Program-made: the position numbers and the translations under genes
Shown: positions 1-6,977 of the stretch, in pieces
How the letters are laid out: the number at the start of each line of letters is the position of its first letter
Position numbering within the stretch: the stretch's first letter is position 1
Notes under the pieces: generated by a model
Databases searched by the model: none
Told to the model about the DNA's origin: nothing
Seen by the model: the letters and a program-made list of their open reading frames with translations, nothing else
DNA from: an uncultured Collinsella sp.
GTDB taxonomy: Bacteria; Actinomycetota; Coriobacteriia; Coriobacteriales; Coriobacteriaceae
Assembly: GCA_900544225.1 (NCBI GenBank)
Contig: UQUD01000062.1
Location: 1 to 11,045, forward strand
Direction: 5' to 3'
DNA: 11,045 nt

Positions 1-474
1 GATGGTGCGCATGTCCAGGTGGTTGGTGGGCTCGTCGAGCATGAGCACGTCGTAGTCGCCGATCAGCAGGCGCGCGAGGTCCACGCGGCGGCGCTGGCCG
101 CCCGAAAGCTCGCCCACCGTGCCCTCCCAGGGCACATCGCTGATGAGGCCGGCCAGAATCTGGCGCGTACGCGGACTCGACGCCCACTCATACTCGGGCG
201 TGTCGCCCACAACGGCATGATGCACGGTGTCGGTATCGATTAGGTTGTCCTTTTGGCCGAGCAGACCGATCGTCGTGCCGCGGCGGTGCGTCACGCGTCC
301 GTCATCGGGCTCCAGCGTGCCCGCGAGCACGCTCAGCAGCGTCGACTTGCCGTCGCCGTTTTTACCGACAATACCAATGCGGTCGCCCTCGCCCACGCCG
401 AGCGTCACGCTATCGAAAATATGCTTGGTGGGAAACTCTAGGCTGACGGAATCGCATCCCAAAAGAATCGCCAT
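1..474 (-). CDS. ABC-F family ATPase, N-terminal part (cut by window edge)
   Basis: These 158 codons are the first nucleotide-binding domain of an ABC-F protein, a cytosolic ribosome-associated ATPase rather than a transporter. Visible motifs are Walker A GKNGDGKST (37-45), a Q-loop glutamine at 74, signature LSGGQRRR (123-130) and Walker B LMLDE (144-148) followed by PTNHLD, the ABC-F hallmark. Q-loop to signature is only about 49 residues, so the long helical arm of EttA- or Uup-type NBD1 is missing. The stretch GDTPEYEW after the Q-loop resembles compact actinobacterial ABC-F proteins as I recall them. The ATG at 474 is preceded by AAGGAG with an 8-base gap, which fixes the start. The gene runs off the left edge, so the linker and second domain are not seen. 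Subfamily and role (translation factor or antibiotic target protection) cannot be decided. Confidence 0.9.
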   Translation of the reverse strand, partial: MAILLGCDSVSLEFPTKHIFDSVTLGVGEGDRIGIVGKNGDGKSTLLSVLAGTLEPDDGRVTHRRGTTIGLLGQKDNLIDTDTVHHAVVGDTPEYEWASSPRTRQILAGLISDVPWEGTVGELSGGQRRRVDLARLLIGDYDVLMLDEPTNHLDMRTI

Positions 475-509
475 ATGCCCTGCTCCTTCGTAGAAATTCA
501 ACGTTGTCC

Positions 510-515
510 ATGATA
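510..515 (-). promoter_or_regulatory. -10-like hexamer for the ABC-F gene
   Basis: TATCAT on the minus strand (5 of 6 to consensus) lies about 36 bases upstream of the ABC-F start codon. No convincing -35 is visible; the expected -35 position falls at the edge of the palindrome at 535-569. This is a weak call based on one hexamer. Confidence 0.3.
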
Positions 516-534
516 GCAGCGAGCCCCACCCCAA

Positions 535-569
535 ACCACCACGAAGGTGCCTGTCCCCTTTGTGGTGGT
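535..569. repeat. REP-like palindrome A
   Basis: ACCACCACGAAGG (535-547) pairs with CCTTTGTGGTGGT (557-569), giving 13 bp with one G-T wobble around a 9-base loop. The C-rich core CTGTCCCC is at 551-558. The element lies between the pst terminator and the ABC-F promoter region and has no T-tract, so it does not look like a terminator. The same kind of core inside different arms occurs at 7914-7980, 10909-10946 and 10953-10989. Confidence 0.65.
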
Positions 570-586
570 CGTTTCGGTCGCAGAGC

Positions 587-624
587 AAAAAGGCGGGCCA
601 TCTCCCGCAAGAGATGACCCGCCT
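587..624 (-). terminator. Intrinsic terminator of the pst operon
   Basis: On the minus strand a 14-base arm (624-611) pairs with a second arm (604-591) around a 6-base loop, with one internal mismatch. The T-tract TTTTT follows directly (591-587). The hairpin begins 56 bases past the pstB stop codon, which ends the operon at pstB. Confidence 0.9.
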
Positions 625-679
625 CTCCAATCAGTCCCGTGGCAACCGTGGCCGCCGCGGGCCTCAAGCATGTCCCGGA

Positions 680-1552
680 CTAGGAGAACATGCCGGTGAG
701 GTAATCATTCAGCCGCTTATCCTTGGGCCGTTGGAAAATCTCGTCGGTCTCGTCGTACTCGACCATATCGCCCATGTAGAAGAACGCCGTGCGGTTGGAC
801 ACACGCGACGCCTGCTCCATGTTGTGCGTCACGATGACGATGGCGCGGTCGGCCACAATCGACGACATGAGGTCCTCGATCGCCAGCGTCGAGATGGGGT
901 CGAGCGCCGAGCAGGGTTCGTCAAACAGGATCACATCGGGGTTGAGCGCCAGCGTGCGCGCGATGCACAGGCGCTGCTGCTGACCGCCCGAAAGAGCGTA
1001 GGCGCTCTTGTCGAGCTTGTCCTTGACCTCGTCCCACAGCGCTGCACCGCGCAGGCTCTCCTCGACCATACGATCAAGCTCGTCACGGTCGGTAATGCCG
1101 TGACGCTTGGGCGCAAACGTGATGTTGTCGCGAATGGACTTGCGGAAAGGGTTGGGCTGCTGGAACACCATGCCAATGGAGCGACGCAGCTCGTACGTGT
1201 TCTCGGTCCTGGTGTTCACATTGCGTCCGCGGTAGTTAATCTCGCCCTCCACGCGGCAGCCGCGAATCTCGCGATTCATAAGGTTGAGACTGCGCAAGAA
1301 GGTCGACTTACCGCAGCCCGAAGGCCCAATGAGCGCCGTGATCTCACCCTTGTGAAAGTCGAGCGACGTGTCGTGTAGCGCATGGTGGTCGCCATAGTAC
1401 ACGTTGACGTCCTTGGTGGAGAGCACGACCTCGTCGCTCACGGCCTTGCCGCTTACGCGCACGCGCCTCTCGCTCTCCCCCACGCTCGACAGGAAGTCCT
1501 GGGTCTCGGACGATGCCGCTTCGGTTGCGGGCGTTGCTTTCATCTCGCTCAT
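680..1552 (-). CDS. pstB: Phosphate ABC transporter ATP-binding protein PstB
   Basis: This is the cytoplasmic ATPase that powers PstSCAB phosphate import; it acts as a dimer under the PstC-PstA membrane pair. Motifs over 290 residues are Walker A GPSGCGKST (76-84), Q-loop glutamines at 131-132 in MVFQQPNPF, signature LSGGQQQR (187-194), Walker B ILFDEPCSALD (208-218) and H-loop His243. FQQPNPF and DEPCSALDPI are typical of PstB. The core begins near residue 42. The preceding 40 residues are a polar, Ser/Glu/Ala-rich extension not usual in the roughly 250-residue family. The ATG overlaps the pstA stop in an ATGA junction (4 bases), implying translational coupling. An in-frame ATG three codons on could also serve. 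It is the last gene of the operon; a terminator follows and no phoU is adjacent. Confidence 0.97.
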   Translation of the reverse strand: MSEMKATPATEAASSETQDFLSSVGESERRVRVSGKAVSDEVVLSTKDVNVYYGDHHALHDTSLDFHKGEITALIGPSGCGKSTFLRSLNLMNREIRGCRVEGEINYRGRNVNTRTENTYELRRSIGMVFQQPNPFRKSIRDNITFAPKRHGITDRDELDRMVEESLRGAALWDEVKDKLDKSAYALSGGQQQRLCIARTLALNPDVILFDEPCSALDPISTLAIEDLMSSIVADRAIVIVTHNMEQASRVSNRTAFFYMGDMVEYDETDEIFQRPKDKRLNDYLTGMFS

Positions 1553-2475
1553 TCGGCCGTCATCTTCCTTGCCAGTTGCTTGCCCACAATGCGGGCGATT
1601 ACGTTAAACAGCAGCACGCAAATCATCAGCAGTGCAGCGGTGCCCCAGACGATCTGCTGGGCCTCGGGGCTGCCCTCGCCATAGATCTTGTAGATGTGCA
1701 CGGCGAGCGACTCGCCGGGACGGAACACGTTCCAAGCGCAGGTGGGGCTCGACAGGTTAAAGCTCAAGAAGTTCAGGCGAACCGGCGAGCTCATACCCGA
1801 GGTAAAAAGCAGTGCTGCGGCCTCGCCAAACACGCGACCGGCCGAAAGCACGATGCCCGTCACGATGGCAGGCATGGACTCGGGGATCAGGATGTGCAGC
1901 GTGGCCTCCCAGCGAGTGAGGCCCATGGCCAGGCACGCATCGCGCTGGGCCTGCGGCACGTCCTCGAGCGCCTGCTGGATCACGCGCACCAGGATGGGGA
2001 TGTTGAACATGGTGAGCGCGACGGCGCCGGAGATGATGGAGTACTTCCAGCCCAGCTGCACCGAGAACACCAGAAAACCGAACATGCCGACGACGATGGA
2101 AGGCAGCGAGGACAACGTCTCGATGGCGGTGGAGGCGATGTCGCGGATGGGTCCGTCCGGCGCGTACTCAACCAAAAAGACCGCTCCGCCCAGGCTGATG
2201 GGCACCGAGATGATCAGGGTGATCAGCAGCAGGTAGAACGAGTCGAACAGCTGGTAGAGCACGCCGCCCTGCGTTCCGTTGGCGCGCGACGGCTCCGTGA
2301 GAAAGCCCGGCTGGAACAGCGTCGAGATGCCCTCGAACAGGATATAGGCCACCATGGAGACGACGATGAGCATGACGATGGCGACGATCGCCGTCAACAC
2401 GCCCGTGGCGAAGCGGTCCTGCTTTTGGACACGCCCGAGCCTCGCCTCGTCGATGTGGATACGCGTGCTAGCCAC
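1549..2475 (-). CDS. pstA: Phosphate ABC transporter permease PstA
   Basis: PstA is one of the two integral membrane subunits of the Pst importer. The 308-residue protein shows about six hydrophobic segments (near 25-49, 79-103, 125-141, 145-163, 201-221 and 276-295). The cytoplasmic EAA-type coupling loop is at about 177-206, with ACLAMGLTRWEA followed by ILIPESMPAI. RVFGEAA (214-220) matches the conserved R-x-x-G-E element of Pst permeases. The start is a GTG at 2475 that overlaps the end of pstC by 8 bases; a purine-rich GGGGGCGAAGG lies just upstream inside pstC. The short spacing and GTG start suggest coupling to pstC translation. The stop overlaps the pstB start. PstA is told from PstC by operon position and by the ALEDVPQAQRDA and FNIPILVR segments. 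Confidence 0.96.
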   Translation of the reverse strand: MASTRIHIDEARLGRVQKQDRFATGVLTAIVAIVMLIVVSMVAYILFEGISTLFQPGFLTEPSRANGTQGGVLYQLFDSFYLLLITLIISVPISLGGAVFLVEYAPDGPIRDIASTAIETLSSLPSIVVGMFGFLVFSVQLGWKYSIISGAVALTMFNIPILVRVIQQALEDVPQAQRDACLAMGLTRWEATLHILIPESMPAIVTGIVLSAGRVFGEAAALLFTSGMSSPVRLNFLSFNLSSPTCAWNVFRPGESLAVHIYKIYGEGSPEAQQIVWGTAALLMICVLLFNVIARIVGKQLARKMTAE

Positions 2476-3376
2476 GAGCCTTCGCCCCCTTGCGGCCGAT
2501 AAGGTGGATGATCAGGATGAAGATGAGACTCATGCCCATCAGCAGCAGGCCGAGCGCCCACAGAACATCGTCTTGGGCCGAGCCCTCGGCATAGACTGCC
2601 ATGGACGTGGTGAGCGTGGTGGTGATGGTCGAAGCCGGCGACAGCAGCGACGTCGGCATGGCCTCGATGCCGCCGATGACCATGCGCACGGCGAGCGTCT
2701 CGCCAAAGGCGCGGGTCATGCCCAAGATAACCGCGGTCATGAGCGACGGCATGGCGGACTTGAGCACCACGTGCCAGATGGTCTGCCAGCGGGTGTAGCC
2801 CAGCGCGAGCGAGCCCTGGCGGTAGCCGTCGGGCACGGCGCGCAGGCCATCGACCGAAAGCGTGGTCATCGTCGGCAGAATCATGACCGCCAGCACGATG
2901 GCGCCGGGCAAGATGCCCAGGCCCGTGCTCACATGGAAAACGCTCTTCATAAGACCGACGACCACGTGAAAACCGATCAGGCCAAAGACGACCGAGGGGA
3001 TGCCGGTCAAAAGCTCAATGAGCGGCTGAAAGATCTTAGAGCCAAACTTAGGGCTAATCTCGACCGCAAAGATGGCAGAGCCGATGGCGATGGGCAGCGC
3101 GATAAGCGTGGAGAGCACCATGACCGCAAACGAGGTGACGATCAGGGGCAGGGCGCCGGTATAGGGCAGGCCGTTTTCGGCTGTGTTGGCCAGGTCCCAC
3201 TTGGTGCCGGTGAAAAACTCGACGACCGAGACGCCGTCCTTGACAAAAGCCGAGAGGCCCTTTTGGGCGACCATAAAGATGAGCGCGGCAACGACAAGCG
3301 TCACGAGCGCTACGCACGCGCCCGTGACGCCCAGGCCCACGTTCTCAAGGTCGCGCTTTGGCAGCTGTTTTGCCAT
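2468..3376 (-). CDS. pstC: Phosphate ABC transporter permease PstC
   Basis: PstC is the second membrane subunit of the Pst importer and pairs with PstA to form the phosphate channel. The 302-residue protein has about six hydrophobic segments (near 16-37, 74-100, 126-142, 155-173, 210-228 and 271-294). Family landmarks are LLTGIPSVVFGLIGF (122-136), the EAA-type loop YRQGSLALGYTRWQ (185-198) and TRAFGETLAV (221-230), which carries the Arg and Glu typical of Pst permeases. The ATG at 3376 is preceded by GGAAAGG with about 8 bases of spacing. The gene starts 24 bases after the pstS stop and overlaps pstA by 8 bases, so it sits within one transcription unit. Confidence 0.96.
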   Translation of the reverse strand: MAKQLPKRDLENVGLGVTGACVALVTLVVAALIFMVAQKGLSAFVKDGVSVVEFFTGTKWDLANTAENGLPYTGALPLIVTSFAVMVLSTLIALPIAIGSAIFAVEISPKFGSKIFQPLIELLTGIPSVVFGLIGFHVVVGLMKSVFHVSTGLGILPGAIVLAVMILPTMTTLSVDGLRAVPDGYRQGSLALGYTRWQTIWHVVLKSAMPSLMTAVILGMTRAFGETLAVRMVIGGIEAMPTSLLSPASTITTTLTTSMAVYAEGSAQDDVLWALGLLLMGMSLIFILIIHLIGRKGAKARG

Positions 3377-3400
3377 TGCAAACCTTTCCGGGGCGATTAC

Positions 3401-4339
3401 TTATTTAGCAGAGACCTTGCCGCTGGCGTCCTTGACGACCTTCATGGCAGAGACGGGGATGAAGCCCTGCTCCTCGACGAGCTTGCCCTGGACGTCGTCG
3501 GAAAGCATGAACTCCAGGAAGGCCTTGGTGGCCTCGTCGGCGTCCTTGGAGCAGTACATGTGCTCGGTAGCCCAGATCTTGAAGGAGTCATCAGTGACAT
3601 TCTTGCTCTTGGGCTCGACGCCCTCGACCTTGATGGCGTTGAACTTGGAGTCATCGAAGTGCGAGAAGTCGAGGTAGGAGATGGCGTTATCGGTGCTGCC
3701 CATCTGAGTCTGGACGTCGCCGGACTTGTCGAGCTCGGCGTCGCCCTTAAAGTCGACGGCCTCGTCGCCAAAGACGGCGGCCTCGAAGGTGGCGCGGGTG
3801 CCGGAGCCGGCCTTGCGGTTGAGGACGACGATGGTGGCGTCGTCGCCGCCGACCTCCTTCCAGTTGGTGATCTGGCCAGAGAAGATGCCCTTGAGCTGCT
3901 CGAGGGACAGGTCGTCGACCGTCACGTTCTTGGAGACGACGGGACCCATGCCCACGACGGCAACCTCGTGGTCGACGAGGTTCTTGACCTGGTCGGCCTC
4001 GAGCTTGGTCTCGGCGAAGACGTCGGAGTTGCCGATGGTGACGGTGCCGGCGGCAACAGCGGTCAGGCCCTTGCCCGAACCGTTACCCGAGCCGGAGACG
4101 GAGACGTCCGGGTTGGCATCCATGAACTTCTCGGCAGCGGCCTCGACGAGAGCCTGGAACGAGGAGGCGCCGTCGTAGGTCACCTCGCCGGAGACGGACT
4201 CGGCAGCAGCGGCGCTACCCTTGTCGGCGGCGTCGGATGCGCCGGAGCCGCCGCAACCAACGAGACCGAGACCGACGATGCTGGCAAGACCACCAGCGAG
4301 GCCGAGGAACTGACGACGAGAATAAGCCTGATCGAGCAT
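3401..4339 (-). CDS. pstS: Phosphate-binding lipoprotein PstS, Tat-type signal
   Basis: PstS is the extracytoplasmic receptor that captures phosphate and hands it to PstC-PstA. The first 29 residues combine a twin-arginine motif (SRRQFLG, 7-13), a hydrophobic stretch and a lipobox ending at Cys29 (LVGC). The protein is therefore predicted to be exported folded by Tat and lipid-anchored. A Ser/Ala/Gly-rich linker (about 30-50) precedes the binding domain. Phosphate-contacting segments typical of PstS are visible: GASSFQ (57-62), GSGNGSGKG (83-91), GNSDVF (103-108) and NRKAGSGTRATFE (174-186). The ATG at 4339 is chosen because AAAGGA lies 6 bases upstream and the signal peptide begins there. 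An in-frame ATG 11 codons earlier has no comparable ribosome-binding site. It is the first gene of the pst operon. I found no convincing Pho box. Confidence 0.96.
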   Translation of the reverse strand: MLDQAYSRRQFLGLAGGLASIVGLGLVGCGGSGASDAADKGSAAAAESVSGEVTYDGASSFQALVEAAAEKFMDANPDVSVSGSGNGSGKGLTAVAAGTVTIGNSDVFAETKLEADQVKNLVDHEVAVVGMGPVVSKNVTVDDLSLEQLKGIFSGQITNWKEVGGDDATIVVLNRKAGSGTRATFEAAVFGDEAVDFKGDAELDKSGDVQTQMGSTDNAISYLDFSHFDDSKFNAIKVEGVEPKSKNVTDDSFKIWATEHMYCSKDADEATKAFLEFMLSDDVQGKLVEEQGFIPVSAMKVVKDASGKVSAK

Positions 4340-4364
4340 GATCTTCCTTTCATACATGCGACTC

Positions 4365-4381
4365 GCGGGCACCCCGCCCGC
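4365..4381 (-). promoter_or_regulatory. GC-rich hairpin in the pstS leader
   Basis: On the minus strand GCGGGC (4381-4376) pairs with GCCCGC (4370-4365) around a 5-base loop, about 14 bases upstream of the AAAGGA ribosome-binding site. There is no T-tract, so it is not a terminator. It could stabilise the transcript or affect pstS translation, but no function is shown. Confidence 0.4.
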
Positions 4382-4530
4382 TTTGCTGTTTGGAAAGATA
4401 CGGCCCCGATCGGGCGACGACCGCCTTATCTGCGGTTTCTTACGGGCTATTGATAGACCCTTACCGCAAGCTCTGCCCAGCCTTTACAAACGGATAACAA
4501 TCCAGCGCCGAACATGGCGCACCTTTTACA

Positions 4531-4546
4531 CCAAAGGAACGTCCCC
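4531..4546. repeat. Possible degenerate REP-like core
   Basis: CCAAAGGAACGTCCCC shares the CAAAGG...GTCCCC style of the palindromes at 535-569 and 10909-10946 but lacks good complementary arms. A 5-bp stem CCTTT/AAAGG (4522-4537) overlaps its left end. It may be a decayed copy or a chance match. Confidence 0.25.
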
Positions 4547-4568
4547 AATGACTACCCCACCGCAACAG

Positions 4569-4595
4569 AAAAAGCCCGGGCCGAAGCACCGGGCT
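4569..4595 (-). terminator. Intrinsic terminator downstream of the dipeptidase gene
   Basis: On the minus strand AGCCCGG (4595-4589) pairs with CCGGGCT (4579-4573), followed by TTTTT (4573-4569). It lies about 130 bases past the dipeptidase stop and before the pstS leader, so it separates the two minus-strand units. Confidence 0.85.
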
Positions 4596-4627
4596 CGTAA
4601 TGCAAGTTTGTATCCAAGCAGGATATA

Positions 4628-4730
4628 GGGGTTTCCCAGGTGCCCGAGATTGCCCCGAAAGAGGAGCGCCGCGTACTTTGGTACGCAAGCGACGGTTTGA
4701 GGGGCAAGGTCGGGTGCCTGGGGAAGCCCT
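4628..4730. repeat. 103-base imperfect palindrome with apical hairpin
   Basis: Arms at 4628-4656 and 4701-4730 are complementary over about 29 bp with roughly five mismatches and one bulge. Matched blocks include GGG/CCC, TTCCC, CAGG, CCCGA and TTGCCCC. Between them sits a second perfect hairpin, GCGTAC (4671-4676) and GTACGC (4681-4686) with a 4-base loop, extended by a short CGC/GCG stem. The outer right arm covers two bases of the dipeptidase stop codon. On either strand it could fold into a long stem with an inner hairpin. It might be a mobile or dispersed palindrome or a structured RNA in the dipeptidase 3' UTR. No second copy is visible in this window. Confidence 0.75.
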
Positions 4731-6165
4731 ACAGCTCAAGTTCGTTGAGGCGCAGGGTCGCCACGATATAAATCTTGAGCGCCTGTTTAAGCTGTTCCTC
4801 GTTGGCGCACTCGTTGGGGCCGTGCATCTGGCCGCCCCATGCGGGCAGCTCCAGGCCGGTCTCCTCGGGGCCAAACGATACGGCGCGGGCAAAGTTGCGC
4901 GCGTACGTGCCGCCGCCCATAGCAAAGGGCTCAGCATGCTTGCCCGTAAACTCGTTATAGGTATCAATAAGCGCCTTCACGGCCGGATCGTCGGCAGACA
5001 CCGAGAACGGCACCTTAGCGCGACCCAGCTGACACGTCACGCCAAAACGGCCCACGAGCGGGTCGAGCTGCTCGCGGATGGTATCGGCACTCGTGCTGTC
5101 GGGGAAGCGCACGTCGATGACCTGCTCAATATGGCCATCCGCCACGCGGATGACGCCAGCGTTGCAGGTAAGCGGGCCAAACGCCGGACTCGTCGCATCG
5201 ATACCCAGGCCGCGGCCATAGGCATCCGCATGCACAAAGGCCAGGAACTTGACGAACTCGTGCTCGGCAGGCGTCAGCAGGCGTTCGTCGCGTGCACCAA
5301 ACGCGTCCTCGGCCTCGCGCAGATACGCCACGATCAGGCCGACGGCGTTAATCGTTCCCTCGGGCATCGAGGCATGACCGCCAATGCCATGGGCAAAAAT
5401 CTGCGCGTGCCCGTTATCGAGCGCCGTAATCTCCAAGCGGTCGGCGTTCTCGACCGGCGCCGGCAGCTCATCAGCGGCAATCGCGAGCTCGCAGATGGAC
5501 TGCGACGGAATGGCGTTGCTCGCCTCGGCACCGCTCCAGGACACAATGCGCCCGCCGTCGATCTTGGGGCTCACAAACGTCGCCCCAAACTGGCCCTTCT
5601 CGGCATTGCAGACCGGGAACTCGGCATCGGGCGTAAACAAAAAGTCGGGGTCTGCGTGGTTCTCCAGATAATGGTGAACGTCGGACATGCCCACTTCCTC
5701 ATCGCAGCCCAGCAGCGCGCGGAAAGCATAGCGCGGGGTAATGCCGTGCTTGAGCAGGTAGGCACCGGCGTAGAGCGACAGCACCGCCGGACCCTTGTCA
5801 TCAATCACGCCACGGCCGAGCAGCCAGCCCTCGCGACGCTCCATCGCGAACGGATCGGTGTTCCAGCCGGGGCCGGCGGGCACCACGTCCACGTGGCAGA
5901 TGGTCGCGAGCTGCTTGTCGCCGCGACCCGGGATATCGGCAATGCCCACATAGCCCTCGTCGTCGCCCGTCTGGTAGCCGAGCTTTTGCGCAATGCCGAG
6001 CGCGCAATCGAGCGCATCACGGACCGGTCGGCCAAACGGCGCACCGGGCTCTGCATTGGCAGCAACGGCCACGGACGGATAGCTCACCAGTTGTTCGATA
6101 TCGGCGACGACATCTTCCCAGACCTCGTCGACATACTCGATAACGCTCTGCTCCACCTGATTCAT
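4729..6165 (-). CDS. M20 family (Sapep/PepV-like) metallo-dipeptidase
   Basis: This 478-residue protein is a cytosolic zinc- or manganese-dependent dipeptidase of the M20A group that hydrolyses dipeptides. Predicted metal and catalytic residues, by comparison with PepV/Sapep, are His91 and Asp93 (HVDVV), Asp122 (GVIDDKGP), Glu156-Glu157 (CDEEVG), Asp180 (TPDAEFP) and His448 (GQMHGPNE). All are present. The lid/dimer domain carries HGIGGHASMPEG (259-270), whose histidine helps the active site in PepV. The ATG at 6165 has a strong GGAGG 6 bases upstream; a longer reading into the upstream gene is rejected. The gene lies 55 bases after the HAD phosphatase on the same strand with no terminator between, so the two are probably co-transcribed. 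Its stop codon touches a long palindrome. Exact substrate is unknown. Confidence 0.95.
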   Translation of the reverse strand: MNQVEQSVIEYVDEVWEDVVADIEQLVSYPSVAVAANAEPGAPFGRPVRDALDCALGIAQKLGYQTGDDEGYVGIADIPGRGDKQLATICHVDVVPAGPGWNTDPFAMERREGWLLGRGVIDDKGPAVLSLYAGAYLLKHGITPRYAFRALLGCDEEVGMSDVHHYLENHADPDFLFTPDAEFPVCNAEKGQFGATFVSPKIDGGRIVSWSGAEASNAIPSQSICELAIAADELPAPVENADRLEITALDNGHAQIFAHGIGGHASMPEGTINAVGLIVAYLREAEDAFGARDERLLTPAEHEFVKFLAFVHADAYGRGLGIDATSPAFGPLTCNAGVIRVADGHIEQVIDVRFPDSTSADTIREQLDPLVGRFGVTCQLGRAKVPFSVSADDPAVKALIDTYNEFTGKHAEPFAMGGGTYARNFARAVSFGPEETGLELPAWGGQMHGPNECANEEQLKQALKIYIVATLRLNELEL

Positions 6166-6220
6166 GGACGACCTCCTCACCAATGAGTGACGGGTACGCC
6201 CGCCCCTCACATTACGTCTA

Positions 6221-6883
6221 TTAGATAGCGAAAAGTTTAGCAAGCTCGGCCACCGAGTGCACCACTGCATCGGCACCCGCCGCCTCGTGCTCGCCCGACG
6301 CCGCCGCGCCCGAATAGATACCAATGCACGGCACGCTCATCGCGTGCGCGCCCTCGACGTCGTTAAAGCGATCGCCGATCATCACGGCATCGCCCGCCGT
6401 CGCACCGAGCTCTGCCAGGGCATCGCGGACCGAATCGGCCTTGGTCTCGCGCCCCTGCGGCGGATTCATGCCAACCACCGCCTCAAACTGAGAAAGTCCC
6501 AGCTCTCCCACCATGTCGATACACTTTGCCTCCATGCGTGACGTCGCCACGGCCATACGCTTGCCTTGGGCGACCAACCCATCCAGCAGCTCGGGGATCC
6601 CGTCAAACACGGGATACTCCTCCGGTCCCAGTTCATCAAAAAAGGCACGGTACTCGTCGGCCACCACAAGCGACTCCTCGCGCGAGAAGCCATAAAAGTC
6701 GTGAAAGCTCTTCCACAGGGGCGGCCCGATCATGCGGCGCAGGTCACCCATCTGCGCCTCCGAAAACCCGCGCGCGGCCAACGTCTTGCGCGTCGAGGTC
6801 ATCACCGCCCGGCCCGTATCGGCCACCGTGCCGTCAAAATCGAACAGCACAACCGGCCGCTCGCATAGCTGTAATGCCGCCAT
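6221..6883 (-). CDS. HAD-superfamily phosphatase (phosphoglycolate phosphatase-like)
   Basis: This 220-residue soluble HAD hydrolase uses an aspartyl-phosphate intermediate to remove phosphate from a small metabolite. Motif I is DFDGTVADT (Asp15 nucleophile, Asp17 acid/base), motif II is VATS (Thr114), motif III lysine is probably Lys148 (GRETKAD), and motif IV is GDRFNDVEGA (Asp171, Asp175). The alpha-helical cap between motifs I and II contains IGPPLWKSF (52-60), a segment common in Gph/PpaX-like and 5'-nucleotidase-like members. The ATG at 6883 is chosen because GAGGAG lies 5 bases upstream; the GTG 33 bases earlier lacks a ribosome-binding site. The gene is divergent from the DegV-family gene and precedes the dipeptidase gene on its own strand. 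The substrate cannot be told from sequence. Confidence 0.92.
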   Translation of the reverse strand: MAALQLCERPVVLFDFDGTVADTGRAVMTSTRKTLAARGFSEAQMGDLRRMIGPPLWKSFHDFYGFSREESLVVADEYRAFFDELGPEEYPVFDGIPELLDGLVAQGKRMAVATSRMEAKCIDMVGELGLSQFEAVVGMNPPQGRETKADSVRDALAELGATAGDAVMIGDRFNDVEGAHAMSVPCIGIYSGAAASGEHEAAGADAVVHSVAELAKLFAI

Positions 6884-6924
6884 CGGCACTCCTCTTCCCC
6901 AGTTGATGATTTCCACACCGACAC

Positions 6925-6953
6925 TTCAAACTGTTGACTATTCAACAATTGAA
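6925..6953. promoter_or_regulatory. Operator-like dyad between divergent genes
   Basis: TGTTGA (6932-6937) and TCAACA (6942-6947) form a perfect 6-bp dyad with a 4-base centre. Flanking TTCAA (6925-6929) and TTGAA (6949-6953) extend it, slightly off register. It is AT-rich within GC-rich DNA and sits midway between the HAD and DegV-family starts, upstream of the probable DegV -10. It could be a repressor or activator site; the regulator is unknown. Confidence 0.4.
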
Positions 6954-6977
6954 CCTAGCAATGTAGAGCAACTCCAC

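Larger units (their letters stand above)
4340..4728. other. 389-base gene-free stretch: pstS leader and dipeptidase 3' region
   Basis: No credible protein gene lies here. From the pstS side it holds a GC hairpin next to the ribosome-binding site (4365-4381), a 10-base palindrome CCCGATCGGG (4405-4414) and a small stem GCGCC/GGCGC (4505-4520). A C-rich repeat-like motif follows near 4531-4546, then a terminator (4569-4595) and most of a 103-base palindrome (4628-4730). A pstS promoter must lie between about 4381 and 4568 if transcription starts here, but I could not find a -35/-10 pair good enough to call. Confidence 0.7.

Noticed and set aside
535..569. Palindrome A as a second pst terminator
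   Set aside because: No T-tract follows on either strand, and a canonical terminator already sits at 587-624.
560..1378. 272-codon plus-strand open frame across pstB
   Set aside because: It is a mirror frame of pstB and begins in the terminator region, with no family resemblance.
2354..4453. 699-codon plus-strand open frame across the pst genes
   Set aside because: It is antisense to pstC and pstS, has low-complexity Asp/His/Gly/Leu-rich translation and no ribosome-binding site. It is a by-product of GC-rich codon use in the real genes.
4382..4568. Pho box or sigma-70 promoter for pstS
   Set aside because: I looked for direct repeats and -35/-10 pairs; candidates such as TATCAA near 4453 lack a partner at the right distance. 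A promoter is likely present but cannot be placed.
4338..4628. 96-codon plus-strand frame in the pstS leader region
   Set aside because: It starts inside the pstS start codon region on the opposite strand and crosses the terminator and repeat-like DNA. Composition is Arg/Pro-rich and no ribosome-binding site is seen.
4600..6186. 528-codon plus-strand open frame across the dipeptidase gene
   Set aside because: It lies antisense to a clear M20 gene with all metal ligands; the translation matches no family and is Arg/His/Ala-rich.
6884..6916. Longer HAD start at a GTG
   Set aside because: There is no Shine-Dalgarno before the GTG, while the ATG at 6883 has GAGGAG and fits the family's N-terminus.
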